Shown piece after piece: positions 4,425 to 6,423 of a stretch of 6,423 bases of DNA. The DNA is from Bathyarchaeum sp965602795 (lineage in GTDB: Archaea > Thermoproteota > Bathyarchaeia > Bathyarchaeales > Bathyarchaeaceae): the NCBI GenBank assembly GCA_965602795.1, contig CBFCZR010000093.1:1-6423 (forward strand), written 5' to 3'. Position 1 is the stretch's first letter; the number at the start of each line of letters is the position of its first letter. Position numbers and translations under genes: made by a program. The notes beneath the pieces were generated by a model, which was not told the DNA's origin, made no database searches, and was given only the letters and a program-made list of their open reading frames with translations.

Positions 4425-5176
4425 CTTTGAATATTTTGGAAGTTCGTAACCTGAAGGTAATGGTTGAAGACAAAGTTATACTCCAAGACGTCAACTTGGA
4501 GTTGACCGAAAAAAGCAATTACGTCATGTTTGGACCAAACGGGTCAGGAAAGACCACATTAATCAACGCCATAATGGGTCTCCCCCAATACAAAATTGTA
4601 TCCGGAAAAATCCTCTTCCTAGGCGAAGACATCACCGAAAAAAGCGTGGAGGAGCGATCTAAGATGGGGTTGGCTCTTTCTTTTCAGTATCCACCAGAGA
4701 TTAGTGGTATCAAGCTTTCGTCATTGTTGAAGGTGTGCGTTGGCAAAGAGGCTGAAGACGATTTCAGCGCTGAAGAAAAGGAGTTGATAGACGCTTTCAA
4801 TTTGGGCGAGTTTCTGAACCGGGACACCAATGTTGGATTTTCGGGAGGGGAAAGAAAGAGAGCAGAAGTTCTCCAAATGTTGCTTTTGAAGCCGAAGCTA
4901 CTTCTTTTGGATGAACCCGATTCTGGTGTAGATGTTGAAAGCCTCAAGTTGATTGGCGAGCAAATCCAGAAGTACGTTGAAAAAAACGGAGGCAGCACCC
5001 TTATTGTTACCCATAAAGGTGACATATTGGATTATGTGGATGCGAAGTATGCTTGTGTTCTCCTGAAAAGTATTGTCTACTGTTTTGCTGAGCCCAAGCG
5101 CATCTACGAGAATATCAAAAAAGGCGGTTACGAGAAATGTGTAGCTTGTCAAGAGCGGGTGGAGGAGGGCTGGTAA
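4421..5176 (+). CDS. sufC: Fe-S cluster assembly ATPase SufC (SmsC-type)
   Basis: This 251-residue soluble ABC-type ATPase drives the SufB scaffold during Fe-S cluster assembly in the cytosol. Walker A is GPNGSGKTT (38-46), the Q-loop is Q89 in SFQYPPE, the ABC signature is FSGGERKRAE (140-149), Walker B is LLLLDEP (160-166), the D-loop is SGVD (168-171) and the switch histidine is H198 in VTHKGDIL. The SFQYPPEISG segment and SGGERKR signature are typical of SufC, not of transporters. The C-terminus carries GYEKCVACQ with C240-x2-C243, absent from E. coli SufC but, as I recall, found in archaeal relatives. ATG 4421 is used; AAGGT at 4414-4418 is only two bases away, and TTG 4427 (MNILEV) would be better spaced, so the first two residues are uncertain. 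sufB follows after a single base. Confidence 0.95.
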   Translation: MTLNILEVRNLKVMVEDKVILQDVNLELTEKSNYVMFGPNGSGKTTLINAIMGLPQYKIVSGKILFLGEDITEKSVEERSKMGLALSFQYPPEISGIKLSSLLKVCVGKEAEDDFSAEEKELIDAFNLGEFLNRDTNVGFSGGERKRAEVLQMLLLKPKLLLLDEPDSGVDVESLKLIGEQIQKYVEKNGGSTLIVTHKGDILDYVDAKYACVLLKSIVYCFAEPKRIYENIKKGGYEKCVACQERVEEGW

Positions 5177-5177
5177 G

Positions 5178-6305
5178 TTGGTGGAAAAAGAAAGTGTGTT
5201 AACAAAAATACCTCACAACATACTGGAAGACGTCTATAACGTGGGCATTGACGTAGACGAAAAAGCTCGGTCGGGAACACTGTTTCATGTCGACCAAAAC
5301 ACAGTATACACTAAAATTAACGAGTACTTCAAAGATAAGATAGAGATAATGGATACAAAGAAGGCTTTGGCTAAGTATTCTTGGCTTCAAGAGTACATGT
5401 GGAAGCTGGTTGACCCCAACAAAGACGAGTATACCCACAAAGTGGATGAAGAATTCAGCGGCGGATATTTTATGCGTATACTTCCGGGAGTGGAGGTGAC
5501 TTTGCCTCTCCAGTCATGTCTCATGATGACCAAAAAGGATTCAGAGCAGAGGGTTCACAACATCATAATTGCTGAGGAAGGGTCTCAAGCTAACATAATA
5601 ACGGGTTGCGTCCAGCATCAGACCGGAGAGACGGCTACTCATCTGGGCGTTTCGGAGATTTACGTGAAGAAAGATGCCACACTAAATTTCACCATGATTC
5701 ACAACTGGACCGAACAGACCTTAGTTAGGCCCCGAAGCGCAACATTGATTGAAGATAAGGGAAATTTTATTTCCAATTATATTTGTTTGACACCAGTAAA
5801 GGATGTACAGATGTATCCTGTGGCATTCTGTAATGGTGAAGATTCGCGGGTATCTTTCAATTCGATTCTGTACGGTCACAAAAACTCTTCTTTGGATGTT
5901 GGCTCCAGAGCAGTTTTGAACGGAAAGGGCAGCAAGGCAGAGTTGATCACCCGTACTATCGCCAGAGAGAATTCCACTATTTTTGCGCGAGGCAAAATGG
6001 AGGGAAACGATGCGGATTGTAGAGGTCACCTGGAATGTAGGGGGTTGATTCTGGATGAAGAAGCTTACCTTGAGGCTGTGCCTGAGTTGACTGCGAAGAA
6101 GCGAGGCGCGGAGTTGACTCATGAGGCGGCTGTGGGTAGAATATCGGAGAGTGAGATATTGTATCTGATGACCCGGAAGCTTTCCAGAGACCAAGCTGTC
6201 TCCTTGATTATCAGAGGTTTCATGAACGTGGGCATAATGGGGCTCCCAGAAAACATATCCACAGAAATCAACAGAATCATAGACATGGTGGCAGAAGCCA
6301 GCTAA
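5178..6305 (+). CDS. sufB: Fe-S cluster assembly scaffold SufB/SufD-family protein (SmsB-type)
   Basis: This is the scaffold partner of SufC. Its 375 residues are shorter than E. coli SufB (about 495) and lack much of that protein's N-terminal region. Residues 1-80 are a helical N-terminus, about 95-290 the beta-helix core (RVHNIIIAEEGSQANIITG, split at 125-143; MIHNWTEQ at 173-180), and 300-375 the helical C-terminal domain with LTHEAAVGRIS (313-323), SEILYLMTRKLS and AVSLIIRGF. The H315-E316 pair matches the SufB His-Glu region. The Cys that corresponds to E. coli SufB C405 appears to be replaced by the acidic LDEEAYLEAVP segment; C281 and C287 lie nearby upstream. No SufD, SufS, SufE or SufU follows in the window. 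TTG 5178 has GGAGG (5164-5168) nine bases before it; GTG 5181 is the alternative. Confidence 0.93.
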   Translation: MVEKESVLTKIPHNILEDVYNVGIDVDEKARSGTLFHVDQNTVYTKINEYFKDKIEIMDTKKALAKYSWLQEYMWKLVDPNKDEYTHKVDEEFSGGYFMRILPGVEVTLPLQSCLMMTKKDSEQRVHNIIIAEEGSQANIITGCVQHQTGETATHLGVSEIYVKKDATLNFTMIHNWTEQTLVRPRSATLIEDKGNFISNYICLTPVKDVQMYPVAFCNGEDSRVSFNSILYGHKNSSLDVGSRAVLNGKGSKAELITRTIARENSTIFARGKMEGNDADCRGHLECRGLILDEEAYLEAVPELTAKKRGAELTHEAAVGRISESEILYLMTRKLSRDQAVSLIIRGFMNVGIMGLPENISTEINRIIDMVAEAS

Positions 6306-6365
6306 CAATCTTTTGTCAAAGAATGGCATCAAGTAAAACACTAAACAACAAATGAAGTATGTGCT

Positions 6366-6390
6366 TGTTTTTCCTGAAAAAACACTGTTT
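6366..6390 (+). terminator. Probable suf operon terminator
   Basis: TGTTTTT (6366-6372) pairs with AAAAACA (6378-6384) around the loop CCTGA, about 60 bases after the sufB stop, and a four-T run follows at 6388-6391. Both the hairpin and the T-tracts would favour archaeal termination. The stem is A/T-rich and weak. Bases 6306-6365 hold nothing else I can support. Confidence 0.45.
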
Positions 6391-6406
6391 TCAACAATGT
6401 ACCTCT

Positions 6407-6423
6407 ATTAGGAGCCTAATATG
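6407..6423 (+). promoter_or_regulatory. Ribosome binding site, dyad and probable start codon of the next gene
   Basis: GGAG at 6411-6414 lies six bases before an ATG at 6421-6423, the last bases of the window, so a new + strand gene very likely starts here. The ribosome binding site is inside a near-perfect dyad, ATTAGG-AG-CCTAAT (6407-6420), which ends directly at the start codon. No clear TATA box is visible just upstream. Confidence 0.5.

Noticed and set aside
4684..5025. A 113-codon - strand frame inside sufC
   Set aside because: It is fully covered by the SufC ATPase motifs on the other strand and has Ser/Pro-rich shadow composition.
5721..6341. A 206-codon open frame on the - strand opposite sufB
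   Set aside because: It lies wholly within the strongly supported sufB gene, its protein is unlike any family I know, and it has no ribosome binding site or promoter of its own. It is a shadow frame.

Overview
The window is archaeal. It carries a set of proteins found only in Archaea and eukaryotes: RNA polymerase subunit Rpo7, Spt4, ribosomal proteins eS24 and eS31, an archaeal-type uS19, and the archaeal GTP-dependent dephospho-CoA kinase family (DUF359). It also has TATA-box promoters and GGTGA/GGAGG-type ribosome binding sites. Protein style and gene content suggest an uncultured member of the Thermoproteota (TACK) side, possibly Bathyarchaeia-like. That lineage call is an inference from memory of homologues, not something shown here.

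Layout. Bases 1-760 hold the 3' part of a ferredoxin-family protein, cut by the window edge, and a small cysteine-rich zinc-ribbon protein. Bases 794-3296 are the archaeal transcription/translation cluster, all on the + strand: PIN-domain nuclease, rpo7, spt4, dephospho-CoA kinase, eS24, eS31. A TATA box precedes rpo7, and from rpo7 on the genes overlap, abut or lie close together. Bases 3356-3775 encode a small protein that I tentatively place in the SecB-like fold. It converges on a lone uS19 gene (3838-4245, - strand), with a hairpin and T-tracts between them. Bases 4246-4420 are a divergent promoter region. Bases 4421-6305 are a two-gene SufC-SufB operon without SufD, matching the minimal SUF-like (SMS, SmsCB) Fe-S cluster system. 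A likely terminator follows, and the window ends on an ATG with a good ribosome binding site, probably the next gene.

How the genes work together. The central cluster links transcription (Rpo7 stalk, Spt4 elongation factor), translation (eS24, eS31), probable RNA processing (PIN) and CoA synthesis. The Suf pair builds Fe-S clusters, which the ferredoxin-type protein at the left edge would need, although the two loci are separate. The points most worth a second look are a probable ATT start codon for the dephospho-CoA kinase, uS19 outside the usual S10 operon, the SecB-like protein, the SufD-less Suf operon with a tiny Cys-containing ORF overlapping its start, and a perfect 12-bp palindrome beside a TATA-like element upstream of the PIN gene. 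I saw no CRISPR array, mobile element, tRNA or rRNA, and no clearly unprecedented system.
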